This document shows, piece by piece, positions 33,656 to 41,546 of a stretch of 58,997 bases of DNA (position 1 is its first letter; each line of letters begins with the position of its first letter). This DNA is from a virus. The notes beneath the pieces were generated by a model that saw only the letters and a program-made list of their open reading frames with translations, was not told the origin of the DNA and made no database searches. A program made the position numbers and the translations under genes. The stretch spans positions 1 to 58,997 of the IMG/VR virus record IMGVR_UViG_3300018080_008436; one strand, given 5' to 3'.

Positions 33656-33941
33656 TTATATATCCATCCTTATTTAGGTATTCTTTGATAGTGTGTGGGT
33701 CCATGCCCATATTTCTCATTTCTATGGCGGCTCTTAGTGCTTTTCTTTTTATTTCTATCAATGCCTCTGAGTATGTGACGATATAGTATCCTCTATGTGG
33801 GTATAGGAATCTACACATTTCTACGTAGTCTTTAGCTTCTTGTTCATTTGTCCAGACGCTTGATATAGCATCTTGTCCTGCTCCTTCGTGGCATTTGACG
33901 ATATATGTTTTTTGGCATTCTAGTGTAATAGTTTTAATCAT
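33648..33941 (-). CDS. KPIILD-family paralogue
   Basis: 97 residues: MIKTITLECQKTYIVKCHEG, ISSVWTNEQEAKDYVEMCRF then a helical tail (EIKRKALRAAIEMRNMGMDP). Minimal module plus one basic helix. Confidence 0.75.
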   Translation of the reverse strand: MIKTITLECQKTYIVKCHEGAGQDAISSVWTNEQEAKDYVEMCRFLYPHRGYYIVTYSEALIEIKRKALRAAIEMRNMGMDPHTIKEYLNKDGYIIG

Positions 33942-33964
33942 TGATTATCTCATTCTTCGAATGG

Positions 33965-34435
33965 TTATCTCATTCTTCTATATACAACGCCTTCGTAAGT
34001 TATACAGTCGTCAGTTGGTCCTGTTGGTGTTGAACCAACTGGTTCAGTTGGTGTTGAACCAACAGGACTAGTTGGATCTGAAGAATATGGATGGTCTGCT
34101 GGAAGCACTAGGATATCATCTCTTGGTACAACTGTTTGTTCAGCCATATCTCTTTCATTAACTCTAATGAGTTCTTCTACAGCTTCAGCCACTCTTTGAC
34201 TATCCAATGGTACTTGTGTAACATAGTATCGTTCTGAATTATTGTATCGTTCTGAATTATTACGAGGGCTAAGTTGTTCTCTGATGTTGAGTGTCATAGC
34301 TTGTTTTGTTGCCATATGTCTTTCTGACCATACGCTTATAACTCTTACTCTTCCATCGCTTGTTTCTGCGAGGACGCTATAGGCGACTTCGTCTCTTTCA
34401 TTTGGCATTGTATCTAATATGATTGGTTTAATCAT
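33965..34435 (-). CDS. KPIILD-family paralogue with Pro/Thr repeat tail
   Basis: 156 residues: MIKPIILDTMPNERDEVAYS, then VRVISVWSERHMATKQAM. Tail has NNSERYNNSERY (a short in-frame duplication) and a PVGSTPTEPVGSTPTGP repeat, both from DNA repeats. Four-base overlap with 34432-34668. Confidence 0.75.
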   Translation of the reverse strand: MIKPIILDTMPNERDEVAYSVLAETSDGRVRVISVWSERHMATKQAMTLNIREQLSPRNNSERYNNSERYYVTQVPLDSQRVAEAVEELIRVNERDMAEQTVVPRDDILVLPADHPYSSDPTSPVGSTPTEPVGSTPTGPTDDCITYEGVVYRRMR

Positions 34436-34668
34436 GACCTTTCTGGAGTTGGGCTATATGATTGTAATAATGAGATTCTTCTTTCTCGAATGTTCAATGT
34501 GTATCCACTAACCTGATGGAGAGTGTATAGGCTTTTAATTCTTTCGTATTCTCTGGAGGCTTCTTTTCGGTCATTATACACAGCATATGGACTTTCATTT
34601 ACCATAATGAGGTATACTTTTTGTGAGCTTCCTTTTTCTTGACAGTCTAGTGTTAAGGGTTTAATCAT
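34432..34668 (-). CDS. KPIILD-family paralogue, short
   Basis: 78 residues: MIKPLTLDCQEKGSSQKVYL then SPYAVYNDRKEASREYERIK. Here the usual W of the module is Y (AVYN). A 36-base stretch coding VYLIMVNESPY is duplicated just upstream as the remnant at 34665-34715. Confidence 0.75.
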   Translation of the reverse strand: MIKPLTLDCQEKGSSQKVYLIMVNESPYAVYNDRKEASREYERIKSLYTLHQVSGYTLNIRERRISLLQSYSPTPERS

Positions 34669-34715
34669 ATGCCTGTTGCGTTATATGGACTTTCATTTAT
34701 TATAATGAGGTATAC
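34665..34715 (-). pseudogene. Remnant of a KPIILD-family gene
   Basis: Frame reads VYLIIINESPYNATGI and stop, beginning directly after the stop codon of 34716-35366 and ending in the ATGA of 34432-34668. It matches residues 18-28 of the 34432 protein (VYLIMVNESPY) at protein and DNA level but has no start. Best read as the tail of a paralogue whose front was replaced by the 34716-35366 insert. Confidence 0.65.
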
Positions 34716-35366
34716 TTAGTACATCTTGATTTGGCCGTTGTCTGCAAACTTACGAACCTCGCAAAGTTTGACATCGCGCACAAAAACCTCTAGCCAGCAG
34801 TCGCCTGTTTCGTCGTAAGCACACTCGACGCGCAATCCGAACACCTCATGTGCTAGTTTGGTCTCACTAACCAATCGGTCCACGCTGACTTCATTTGCTT
34901 CGTTTGCTTCGCTCATTTGCGGGTTACCTCCTTGTTTAGCTATGTGGTCTGTCCACCGCTTTGCCATCCTCCACGCCAGCGCGACTTGCCAGCACTGGGG
35001 AAACTCGATGTTGTCGGGGACAAAACCCTCTGGCCAAAATCCATACTTTTCCAGGTTCGCCCATGCTTGGATGTGCTCAACGTCTGTCTCGTCAAACCAA
35101 TCCAAGATGCTAACCACTAGTTTCTGCTGATTCGCTTCGCTCATTTGCAGGTTACCTCCTTGTTTATCTTTGATGGTATTGTATTTTTCTTTAAGCTCTT
35201 TGTATTCTTTTTTGAGCTTATTGAGTTCTTCTTGTTGTTCGATGAGTTTCTTTTTCATCTCTCTAGGAGTGCCATAGAGTTTACATGTACTGCACATTCC
35301 TGAGACATCTCCCCATGATGCTCCATACATTTGTCCGCAGTAATCGCATTTAGTAGGTGTAGACAT
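34716..35366 (-). CDS. Fused protein with two internal ribosome sites
   Basis: 216 residues, no KPIILD module. Part 1 (1-74): CDYCGQMYGASWGDVSGMCS zinc knuckle and a Lys/Glu coiled coil. Part 2 (75-150) starts MSEANQQKLVVSILDWFDET. Part 3 (151-216) starts MSEANEANEVSVDRLVSETK. Each join carries a perfect Shine-Dalgarno in frame (35154-35161 and 34926-34933) nine bases before an ATG, so shorter products of 142 and 66 residues are expected. The ~35 bases at the two joins are near-identical. The last two parts are more GC-rich than their surroundings, suggesting an insertion. Confidence 0.7.
   Translation of the reverse strand: MSTPTKCDYCGQMYGASWGDVSGMCSTCKLYGTPREMKKKLIEQQEELNKLKKEYKELKEKYNTIKDKQGGNLQMSEANQQKLVVSILDWFDETDVEHIQAWANLEKYGFWPEGFVPDNIEFPQCWQVALAWRMAKRWTDHIAKQGGNPQMSEANEANEVSVDRLVSETKLAHEVFGLRVECAYDETGDCWLEVFVRDVKLCEVRKFADNGQIKMY
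34926..34933 (-). promoter_or_regulatory. Internal ribosome binding site
   Basis: AAGGAGGT nine bases before the ATG at 34916, in frame inside 34716-35366; would give a 66-residue product. Confidence 0.7.
35154..35161 (-). promoter_or_regulatory. Internal ribosome binding site
   Basis: AAGGAGGT nine bases before the ATG at 35144, in frame inside 34716-35366; would give a 142-residue product. Confidence 0.7.
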
Positions 35367-35382
35367 AATTTTCCTCTTATTA

Positions 35383-35412
35383 ACCTAATTTATTAACCCT
35401 ACGGGTTAATAT
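35383..35412 (-). repeat. TTAACCC hairpin leader, second copy
   Basis: TTATTAACCTAATT then TTAACCCTACGGGTTAA; same unit as at 33389-33430, here just before the ribosome site (AAGAGGAAAATT) of 34716-35366. Confidence 0.6.
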
Positions 35413-35900
35413 TATTCTCTTGAGCAATTAAAGCATGGACTTGGTGTTCCTTCATGGTCGAATGTAAGGTTTTTATATATGTTGGCATCTCCAGGAATAC
35501 CTGAGACTATTCCTTCTTGATGTGGGCATTCATTTTCTGTAGCGTATCTACATACAGTTAGTGAGTCGAAGCTTTGTATGTTTAACAGTCTTGATGCTTG
35601 TTTTCTTTCTTGTGCATCTACTTTTGCTTCTTCTGGCGACATTGTTCTTAGTTCTAATACCCTCATCCCTTGTGCTGTCATATTTTGTTCAGCGAGTTCT
35701 ATACCTTTGAGTATTAATTGTGGGTTAATAACTCTTTTTGTGTAATTTGGTCTGAAGTTTTCTGAGACATGGTTGATAGCTCTGATATGTCTTTGGGCAT
35801 CTTCTTCAGTATTCCAGACGACTTCGATACCGTTTCGATCTTTAACGATATAGACGTAGTTGCCATCTTCCTGGTTATCTAATGTGATATGTTTAATCAT
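35412..35900 (-). CDS. KPIILD-family paralogue with Cys tail
   Basis: 162 residues from the ATG at 35900 (a longer frame exists but runs through the upstream paralogue). MIKHITLDNQEDGNYVYIVK, IEVVWNTEEDAQRHIRAINH, a helical middle, and a tail with CRYATENECPHQEG and CFNCSRE. The tail resembles that of 37631-38038. Confidence 0.75.
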   Translation of the reverse strand: MIKHITLDNQEDGNYVYIVKDRNGIEVVWNTEEDAQRHIRAINHVSENFRPNYTKRVINPQLILKGIELAEQNMTAQGMRVLELRTMSPEEAKVDAQERKQASRLLNIQSFDSLTVCRYATENECPHQEGIVSGIPGDANIYKNLTFDHEGTPSPCFNCSRE

Positions 35901-36121
35901 AGTTCTTCTGGGGTTACTCCCCCATATATAGGTTCGTTTGTTTTTAGTTTCATGTAGAAGCACTTTCCTGCTTGATCTTGTGTGAGTGTTGATCGTTCTT
36001 TTCGAACTTGAAGTATGGCATCTTCTCTTTCGCCCCATATTCCTAATATGATATCTTGATATTTGACAACATAAACAACTTTCTTATCTTCCTGACCATC
36101 TAATGTGATAGGTTTAATCAT
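35897..36121 (-). CDS. KPIILD-family paralogue, short
   Basis: 74 residues: MIKPITLDGQEDKKVVYVVK then ILGIWGEREDAILQVRKERS and a beta-like end (CFYMKLKTNEPIYGG). Four-base overlap downstream; shares its first ATG base with the stop of the gene above. Confidence 0.75.
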   Translation of the reverse strand: MIKPITLDGQEDKKVVYVVKYQDIILGIWGEREDAILQVRKERSTLTQDQAGKCFYMKLKTNEPIYGGVTPEEL

Positions 36122-36420
36122 TATTGTGTCTCTTCTGAGGCTTCGTTCAGTCTTTGTATTCGTTCAATTCTTTCTCTTTTTTCTTGACTATTGATAGGTG
36201 TTGCTTTAACATGGTAGTATCTTTTTAGCATAGGGAATCTATACATAAGATATTCCAGGTGTTCTTCTGCGAGTTCTTCAGTATCCCATATTCCAATGAC
36301 CACATCGACCACATCATAAATGATTTCATCTTCTATTACATCCACTGTTACGACTCTATGCTGATATACTATGTATACCATTCTTTCTTCATGTTGCTGT
36401 AGGACGACAGGTTTAATCAT
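36121..36420 (-). CDS. KPIILD-family paralogue
   Basis: 99 residues from the ATG at 36420. MIKPVVLQQHEERMVYIVYQ, an inserted acidic loop (VDVIEDEIIYDVVDVVIGIW) that separates the two halves of the module, then DTEELAEEHLEYLMYRFPML and a charged helix. Confidence 0.75.
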   Translation of the reverse strand: MIKPVVLQQHEERMVYIVYQHRVVTVDVIEDEIIYDVVDVVIGIWDTEELAEEHLEYLMYRFPMLKRYYHVKATPINSQEKRERIERIQRLNEASEETQ

Positions 36421-36637
36421 TGTTTTCCCATTCATGGATTTCTTTGATCCATGCTTCGTCATTGACCATCCTTTTGGAATACCAGTAATCGTCTGGTGGA
36501 TTTGAGTTAGTTTTTCTCAAATACTCTACGTGTTTTTTGGCTTTTTCTTCTTTATCCCATGCGCCGAGTATGAATGACCTTCTATGTACGATGAAGATAT
36601 TTCCTTCTTGGTGATCTAATAAGATTGTTTTAATCAT
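36413..36637 (-). CDS. KPIILD-family paralogue, short
   Basis: 74 residues: MIKTILLDHQEGNIFIVHRR then ILGAWDKEEKAKKHVEYLRK and an acidic tail (IKEIHEWENND). Overlaps the next paralogue by eight bases. Confidence 0.75.
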   Translation of the reverse strand: MIKTILLDHQEGNIFIVHRRSFILGAWDKEEKAKKHVEYLRKTNSNPPDDYWYSKRMVNDEAWIKEIHEWENND

Positions 36638-36873
36638 TGGGTCTGTTTCAATGTGTTTTTAATCAATTTAGATATGAGTGTATTATCTAATGTTCTTCTT
36701 ACCACTTCCATTGGTATTTTTGATCCTGCGAGACTGCATGCTTTTACATAATCTTTTGCCTGTTCTTCATTAGACCACACTGTATCAATTTTCATTGTAT
36801 CCATATTCTGTACGAGATATATGTCTGAATCTCTTGTATTCAGTTGGTGATCAAATATGATTTTTCTAATCAT
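36634..36873 (-). CDS. KPIILD-family paralogue, short
   Basis: 79 residues: MIRKIIFDHQLNTRDSDIYL then IDTVWSNEEQAKDYVKACSL and LISKLIKNTLKQTQ. Module plus one basic helix. Confidence 0.75.
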   Translation of the reverse strand: MIRKIIFDHQLNTRDSDIYLVQNMDTMKIDTVWSNEEQAKDYVKACSLAGSKIPMEVVRRTLDNTLISKLIKNTLKQTQ

Positions 36874-36880
36874 TGGATTC

Positions 36881-37294
36881 TTATACTTCTTCCATTATTC
36901 CGACAAATTCTTGTCGAATTTCTTCTTCAACTCTGATTCTTTCTCTAAGATGTCTATGTAGTGATCTTGATCTATCGTCCCTCTGTATCGCTGTAATAAT
37001 AGGTCTATCTATGCCGTATGCATCAGAGTTTGGATCTTGATGTTGCAATAATCTAATTGATCCATCGCTTCTTCTTTCGAGTGTTCCATTCTCGAATCTT
37101 TCTTGTATAACCCAATTACCATCTGAATGTCTTACAGAGATTTGGCGTCCTTCTTCATTGAAATCGAACAATGAATCACCAAGTTTTTCAGTATAATGGG
37201 TTGTTTCTTTGATAAACTTGAAACCCTTCCATTTTGAAAGGTCATCTGTTTCAGGTGCTTCAGGTGTTGTATCTAATATGATAGGTTTAATCAT
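36881..37294 (-). CDS. KPIILD-family paralogue, degenerate module
   Basis: 137 residues. Keeps only the first strand (MIKPIILDTTPEAPET); the VYIV/IW half is lost and replaced by a different domain (WKGFKFIKETTHYTEKLGDS; ISVRHSDGNWVIQERFENGT) and a basic/acidic helical end. Shows that the first ~10 codons can be joined to unrelated sequence. Confidence 0.7.
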   Translation of the reverse strand: MIKPIILDTTPEAPETDDLSKWKGFKFIKETTHYTEKLGDSLFDFNEEGRQISVRHSDGNWVIQERFENGTLERRSDGSIRLLQHQDPNSDAYGIDRPIITAIQRDDRSRSLHRHLRERIRVEEEIRQEFVGIMEEV

Positions 37295-37634
37295 TTTGGT
37301 AAACCCTTATATTTTCTCGATATTGTTCGCAATTAATATGGCAGTATCTTGAGCCTGTTCTTTCGCAGTTGACACATGGTAGTTGTGATATATTATCTTC
37401 AGCTTGCAAACTTTCTTGAGCTTTTATTGCTATCAGCAACAAATTAGAATCAAGGGTAGTTCGAGTATACATTGCCTGTCTCTGGGGATTGAGTTTATTT
37501 ATTGCCGCAACATGTCTATCAGCATCTTCTCGTCTCATCCATACGCCATCTATGACTCTATGTTTTGTATGAACGACGTATACGCTGACATTCTTGCCTT
37601 CTGGCTGGTTATTTAATATGATTGTTTTAATCAT
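37287..37634 (-). CDS. KPIILD-family paralogue with Cys tail
   Basis: 115 residues from the ATG at 37634. MIKTIILNNQPEGKNVSVYV, VIDGVWMRREDADRHVAAIN, a helical middle close to that of 35412-35900 (TTLDSNLLLIAIKAQESLQA), and CVNCERTGSRYCHINCEQYR. Confidence 0.75.
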   Translation of the reverse strand: MIKTIILNNQPEGKNVSVYVVHTKHRVIDGVWMRREDADRHVAAINKLNPQRQAMYTRTTLDSNLLLIAIKAQESLQAEDNISQLPCVNCERTGSRYCHINCEQYRENIRVYQND

Positions 37635-38038
37635 CTTTCTTGACACCTTTCGCATTGGCAATCAGTATTCAGTTCTGGTGCTACTTTTTGGTCATTGTAT
37701 TGACATCTATAGCAATCAGTTGCTTCGAAGCAATCTTGAGGGTATTGACAACCATGTTTCTTTGAGTATTCGCAGATACCTCTAAGGTCTTTTTGATTGA
37801 GGATTTCTTGTGATTGATTTTTCAATGCCTGTTCATCGATTGATCTCATAACAGTATATAGTGTTATTCCTGGGACATCTATTTGGGATGATTTTACATA
37901 GAGTTCCGCATCTTCTTTTCTTGTCCAGACGGATAACATCTCATCAACTCTTTGACCGTTGTATCTTTGTGTTACTTTCATAACAATATAGATACATTCC
38001 AACCTTTCTTGTTGGTTGAGTATGAGTGTTTTAATCAT
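37631..38038 (-). CDS. KPIILD-family paralogue with Cys-rich tail
   Basis: 135 residues: MIKTLILNQQERLECIYIVM, MLSVWTRKEDAELYVKSSQI, then ten cysteines in CEYSKKHGCQYPQDCFEATD, CYRCQYND and CQCERCQER. Likely binds metal through the tail. Four-base overlaps on both sides. Confidence 0.75.
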   Translation of the reverse strand: MIKTLILNQQERLECIYIVMKVTQRYNGQRVDEMLSVWTRKEDAELYVKSSQIDVPGITLYTVMRSIDEQALKNQSQEILNQKDLRGICEYSKKHGCQYPQDCFEATDCYRCQYNDQKVAPELNTDCQCERCQER

Positions 38039-38214
38039 TGCTCACCATTTCTATCTGTATAGATTGGTCCGCATGGTCCTCCGAAGTCTGTTTCAGAGCT
38101 ACCGTCTTCATATTCGGTTTGTTCATATGGGGCATCTTGCCAAGTGCCTTTAGTCTTTTTGACCTTGACCCTTTTGCCATCTTTCCATTCGTATGTCCAT
38201 TCTTCTTCTTTCAT
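38035..38214 (-). CDS. 59-residue charged small protein
   Basis: MKEEEWTYEWKDGKRVKVKK then TKGTWQDAPYEQTEYEDGSS and ETDFGGPCGPIYTDRNGEQ. No module and unrecognised; it sits between paralogues with ATGA overlaps at both ends, which supports translation. Confidence 0.7.
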   Translation of the reverse strand: MKEEEWTYEWKDGKRVKVKKTKGTWQDAPYEQTEYEDGSSETDFGGPCGPIYTDRNGEQ

Positions 38215-38306
38215 CTGTTACCTGGAATTAGTTTTCCGCATTTTGGACATATAAGTGACCAAGCTGGAATTTTCTTCTTACAATGTGGACATCTTTCTTT
38301 TTTCAT
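38211..38306 (-). CDS. 31-residue zinc ribbon
   Basis: MKKERCPHCKKKIPAWSLIC then PKCGKLIPGNR: a complete minimal zinc ribbon (CxxC, 11 residues, CxxC). ATGA overlaps with both neighbours. Possibly a partner for the adjacent paralogues. Confidence 0.7.
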   Translation of the reverse strand: MKKERCPHCKKKIPAWSLICPKCGKLIPGNR

Positions 38307-38602
38307 TTATCCCATCCCATTAAGTATCTTGCTACTTTGTGTTCTACCTTTCTTTGTTCTTTCTCTGCGAGTTGTTGTGTTATGAGACCGTTGACATGTT
38401 CCCTCATATGTGGAGGATTCATAACTCTTTCGCAGTAATATACCTCTCGTCTTCCCTGCCATGTATATGCCTCTACTTGTTGTTTAGCATCATGTTTATT
38501 ATCCCATACCGAGATGATTTCATCACCTTGAAAGACGATGTAGACCATAACTCCATCACTTGACTGTCCATCTAAAGTAATTTGTTTGACATCTGTTTTC
38601 AC
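38303..38602 (-). CDS. KPIILD-family paralogue
   Basis: 99 residues: MKTDVKQITLDGQSSDGVMV, IISVWDNKHDAKQQVEAYTW and a helical tail (LITQQLAEKEQRKVEHKVAR). Confidence 0.75.
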   Translation of the reverse strand: MKTDVKQITLDGQSSDGVMVYIVFQGDEIISVWDNKHDAKQQVEAYTWQGRREVYYCERVMNPPHMREHVNGLITQQLAEKEQRKVEHKVARYLMGWDK

Positions 38603-39282
38603 ATGATACCTTCGTTGACAAACGGTTTAATGATATCTGCTTTTTTCAGTTCTTCCTCATGCTCATCGTGGCATTTATCTGAGCAGAACCAGAGCCAAAT
38701 TCTTTCTCTTGGACTTTCTTTTATATGTGTAAATGTACTAGCAGTCTTTCTGGAGTTTACATCTTTCATTTCTTTGCATTGGCATCGGTAGCATACAAGT
38801 TCGGGCAATTTGTCGAGTGTATCAAGTGTTTCTTGTCTATAGATCTCAGATATCCTTATCGCTTCATCGTATTCTTTTGCAACAGCTAGAATCTCATAGG
38901 GAACCCACTTTATATCTGGATCATGTCTTCCTCTAAACATCCATATTCCATCAATTATCCTTAAAATTGCTCTTGCGTATATATGATTAAACCATCCAGT
39001 ATGATTGTCATAAACATGGTCTTCTTCATCAATAACAGATCTTTCGACTTCGACTACATCACCAGTAGTTAAGTTCATCATCACTTCATATCCGACAATA
39101 ACTGGTCTGTTGTTGATTTTTTTCTTTACAATAACTGCATTTGGATATGAAATTTTTAATTTCTCCAACATTTCTTCAGCCACATGTATTTGAGACCATA
39201 CCGAATGTGGACATGTATATTCGGGGCCTTCCCATAGTTCGTAAACAACATTTTGGTTTTCTAATATAATTGGCTTAACCAT
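38599..39282 (-). CDS. KPIILD-family paralogue with FCSxxC zinc module
   Basis: 227 residues from the ATG at 39282. MVKPIILENQNVVYELWEGP, CPHSVWSQIHVAEEMLEKLK, a long middle domain with a beta strand pair (IVGYEVMMNLTTGDVVEVER) and MFRGRHDPDIKWV, then LPELVCYRCQCKEMKD and WLWFCSDKCHDEHEEEL. This two-domain form (module, middle, CxxC ... FCSxxC) is shared with 40634, 41547, 42350 and 54393. Confidence 0.8.
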   Translation of the reverse strand: MVKPIILENQNVVYELWEGPEYTCPHSVWSQIHVAEEMLEKLKISYPNAVIVKKKINNRPVIVGYEVMMNLTTGDVVEVERSVIDEEDHVYDNHTGWFNHIYARAILRIIDGIWMFRGRHDPDIKWVPYEILAVAKEYDEAIRISEIYRQETLDTLDKLPELVCYRCQCKEMKDVNSRKTASTFTHIKESPRERIWLWFCSDKCHDEHEEELKKADIIKPFVNEGIM

Positions 39283-39824
39283 CAGAATGGAATCTCTATG
39301 TTTATCCAATCATTATTGGACTCAGTTACTGTTTCATTAGTGTCTACGTAAGGTTCTTCCTCTTTCGATTCTTGAAACTCTTCAGGGTGAGTATATTTTC
39401 TTACCATATTTTTTCTTGCCATCAGATGACCATATTTGTAGCAGAACTCCGTCATTGAGATTTCCAAATCAACTGACAGGATGAGGTGACATCTTACATG
39501 ACTTCCGTTAGATAGTTTGTAATCAACATCTATCATAACATATTGATTGTCATCTGGGAACCTATTTGACACAGCTAAGTGTCTACAGGATTGAGGGATG
39601 ATCATGTATTCTACAGGGAACGATCCCTCTTGTAGATCTTGTTTTGTATAGAGGAATGACTCATTCATACACCATGGTCTTCCTATTTTTGGAAGGATGT
39701 AGTGTCTGAGTTGTTTGTCAAAACATCTGACAATCAGATCCAGGGAATCTTCATGAAACCCTAAGACCTTTTCCAAAGTATCAAAGTGTTTATCTTGAAA
39801 TGGTAATGTAACAGTGTTTTTCAT
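39282..39824 (-). CDS. Hypothetical protein, distant relative of the array
   Basis: 180 residues: MKNTVTLPFQDKHFDTLEKV, CMNESFLYTKQDLQEGSFPV, YVMIDVDYKLSNGSHVRCHL and an acidic tail. The first strand recalls the family but VYIV/IW are absent. Together with 39824 and 40246 it forms a trio with a different, larger domain (each includes a W/C patch and a beta sheet with MIDVDY, FEVNY or ICDMSF). Confidence 0.65.
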   Translation of the reverse strand: MKNTVTLPFQDKHFDTLEKVLGFHEDSLDLIVRCFDKQLRHYILPKIGRPWCMNESFLYTKQDLQEGSFPVEYMIIPQSCRHLAVSNRFPDDNQYVMIDVDYKLSNGSHVRCHLILSVDLEISMTEFCYKYGHLMARKNMVRKYTHPEEFQESKEEEPYVDTNETVTESNNDWINIEIPF

Positions 39825-40249
39825 TATCTTAGGTTCACATCGCAGGGGACGTATCTATCTTTAAAAACTCTCAATGTTAATCGGTTTTCTACTTTGAAGA
39901 TGAATGAAGTTGTTAGTCCCTGGTAATTTACTTCAAACAGGGAGTATCCTTCGACAGTCATCCCATTCTCTCTTCTTGCTCCAGTAGGCGTTTGGGTCAT
40001 TTCTTCCCTGATTTTATATTTTTGGGTTGAGACATATAAATAGTTAGAATCTACATATGCCACATATTCTCTTCCATGACACCAGATTTCATCTTCAAAA
40101 ATCTTTATTCTTGGCAATCCTGAACTTGGGATTCTGAACTTTGATATCACCAATTGTTGAAAGAACAAATAGTTTTCCAAGGCATCACCCAATTCGATTT
40201 GAGTTGGCCTTCTTTTTGGTGTACTGCTCAATATAATTGGCTTAATCAT
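39824..40249 (-). CDS. KPIILD start joined to a different domain
   Basis: 141 residues: MIKPIILSSTPKRRPTQIEL, then IKIFEDEIWCHGREYVAYVD, YSLFEVNYQGLTTSFIFKVE. Only the first strand of the module is kept. Second of the trio 39282-40641. Confidence 0.65.
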   Translation of the reverse strand: MIKPIILSSTPKRRPTQIELGDALENYLFFQQLVISKFRIPSSGLPRIKIFEDEIWCHGREYVAYVDSNYLYVSTQKYKIREEMTQTPTGARRENGMTVEGYSLFEVNYQGLTTSFIFKVENRLTLRVFKDRYVPCDVNLR

Positions 40250-40641
40250 CCTTGAAGATTTACCAAGTTATATTTATCTTTATATTCTTCTGGATTCATC
40301 CGCTTGTTGATTGGACCAACAAAAGTTCTCAATGCTTGTTGATAATTAACTGATCCAAAAGACATGTCGCAGATGAAGTACCCATGTCTTTGCATCCTGT
40401 TTCTTTGATCTCTGATCCTGCCATAATACGATCCTGTTCTTGATCTTGCATCAGCCCAGTGAATTCCACTCCCATATATTGTCCAATCAGAAACAGGCAT
40501 CAACATACAATATTTGAATCTTCTTCCGAAGCATTCTTCTAATGCCATTGATGTTCTGTTGTGAACTTTCAGAGTTTTTTCAATCTGAGTGAAATCTGGT
40601 ATAAACTCATTCATACTTTCTAATGTGATTATTTTAATCAT
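40246..40641 (-). CDS. KPIILD start joined to a different domain
   Basis: 131 residues: MIKIITLESMNEFIPDFTQI, RRFKYCMLMPVSDWTIYGSG, HGYFICDMSFGSVNYQQALR, and RMNPEEYKDKYNL. Third of the trio. Confidence 0.65.
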   Translation of the reverse strand: MIKIITLESMNEFIPDFTQIEKTLKVHNRTSMALEECFGRRFKYCMLMPVSDWTIYGSGIHWADARSRTGSYYGRIRDQRNRMQRHGYFICDMSFGSVNYQQALRTFVGPINKRMNPEEYKDKYNLVNLQG

Positions 40642-41533
40642 CGGATTCTTCTCTTTGGATTTCTTGCCATGTGAGATCTTCCATGACTGTTCTGAATGTT
40701 TCCATCATCTCCCTGTCCAATTCATATTTGATTTGATCAGAGCTAGACTGTTGATCGAAATTCATCAGATATGGGGAATAATCTACGTGGTTAATATTGA
40801 TATTCATTTTGCTAAATCTTTTAATGTCATTGTAGATCTTATCATATCTTGACTGATATTCTTGATCTTTTTTCTTTGATTTAGCTCGTCTCACTTTCTC
40901 TTGATATCGTCTAAAGCATTCATCAGAGCAGAACCAGACATATTGTTCTTTGTCGGGTGATTCAAGAGTATAAATATATGCCTCTGGTCTCTCATATTTC
41001 TTTATGTCTTTGTACTCATTGGCCTTACAGTTTTTACACTCAAGTTCTGGAAGGTTTTCCAGTTCTTCGATCTGAGCAGGGATTAAAGCTCTAGCTTCTT
41101 CTATAGCTCTGTCAGCATCGACATGGATGTAGGATATCATACAATCAATCCATCCTTTTGAAAAAGCACTGGCATTAGCTCTACATTTCCAATCTCCATC
41201 TTTTTTATAGTAATTGGCTTTGGGGAAGTTTGAAGGGATGTTTAAAGCCGCTCTGTATGACATCTCCACTGTTTCCAGTTCTGGATCATAAACAATTGCT
41301 CTGGTTTCCTCAACTTCTCCAGAAAGTTTCACCCAAACTTTGTAGGCAATAACAACAGGATTGTTATTCGCTTCTTCTTCGAGGATATAAGCATCTGGTT
41401 TAGCTATAAGAAGTCTTTCCAGGTTCTCTTCTGCCAAATTTTTACTTGTCCAGATTGAGTGAATTACTCTTCCTCCTGATGAAAGAAGCTTATAGATTTT
41501 ATTATGTTCATCAAGTGTGATTGTTTTGATCAT
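40634..41533 (-). CDS. KPIILD-family paralogue with FCSxxC zinc module
   Basis: 299 residues from the ATG at 41533. MIKTITLDEHNKIYKLLSSG, VIHSIWTSKNLAEENLERLL, a middle domain (VVIAYKVWVKLSGEVEETRA; NYYKKDGDWKCRANASAFSK), LPELECKNCKANEYKDIKKY, YVWFCSDECFRRYQEKVRRA, and a ~70-residue helical extension. Best-preserved member of the long subclass. Confidence 0.8.
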   Translation of the reverse strand: MIKTITLDEHNKIYKLLSSGGRVIHSIWTSKNLAEENLERLLIAKPDAYILEEEANNNPVVIAYKVWVKLSGEVEETRAIVYDPELETVEMSYRAALNIPSNFPKANYYKKDGDWKCRANASAFSKGWIDCMISYIHVDADRAIEEARALIPAQIEELENLPELECKNCKANEYKDIKKYERPEAYIYTLESPDKEQYVWFCSDECFRRYQEKVRRAKSKKKDQEYQSRYDKIYNDIKRFSKMNININHVDYSPYLMNFDQQSSSDQIKYELDREMMETFRTVMEDLTWQEIQREESDD

Positions 41534-41546
41534 TTTTAAAATTCCT

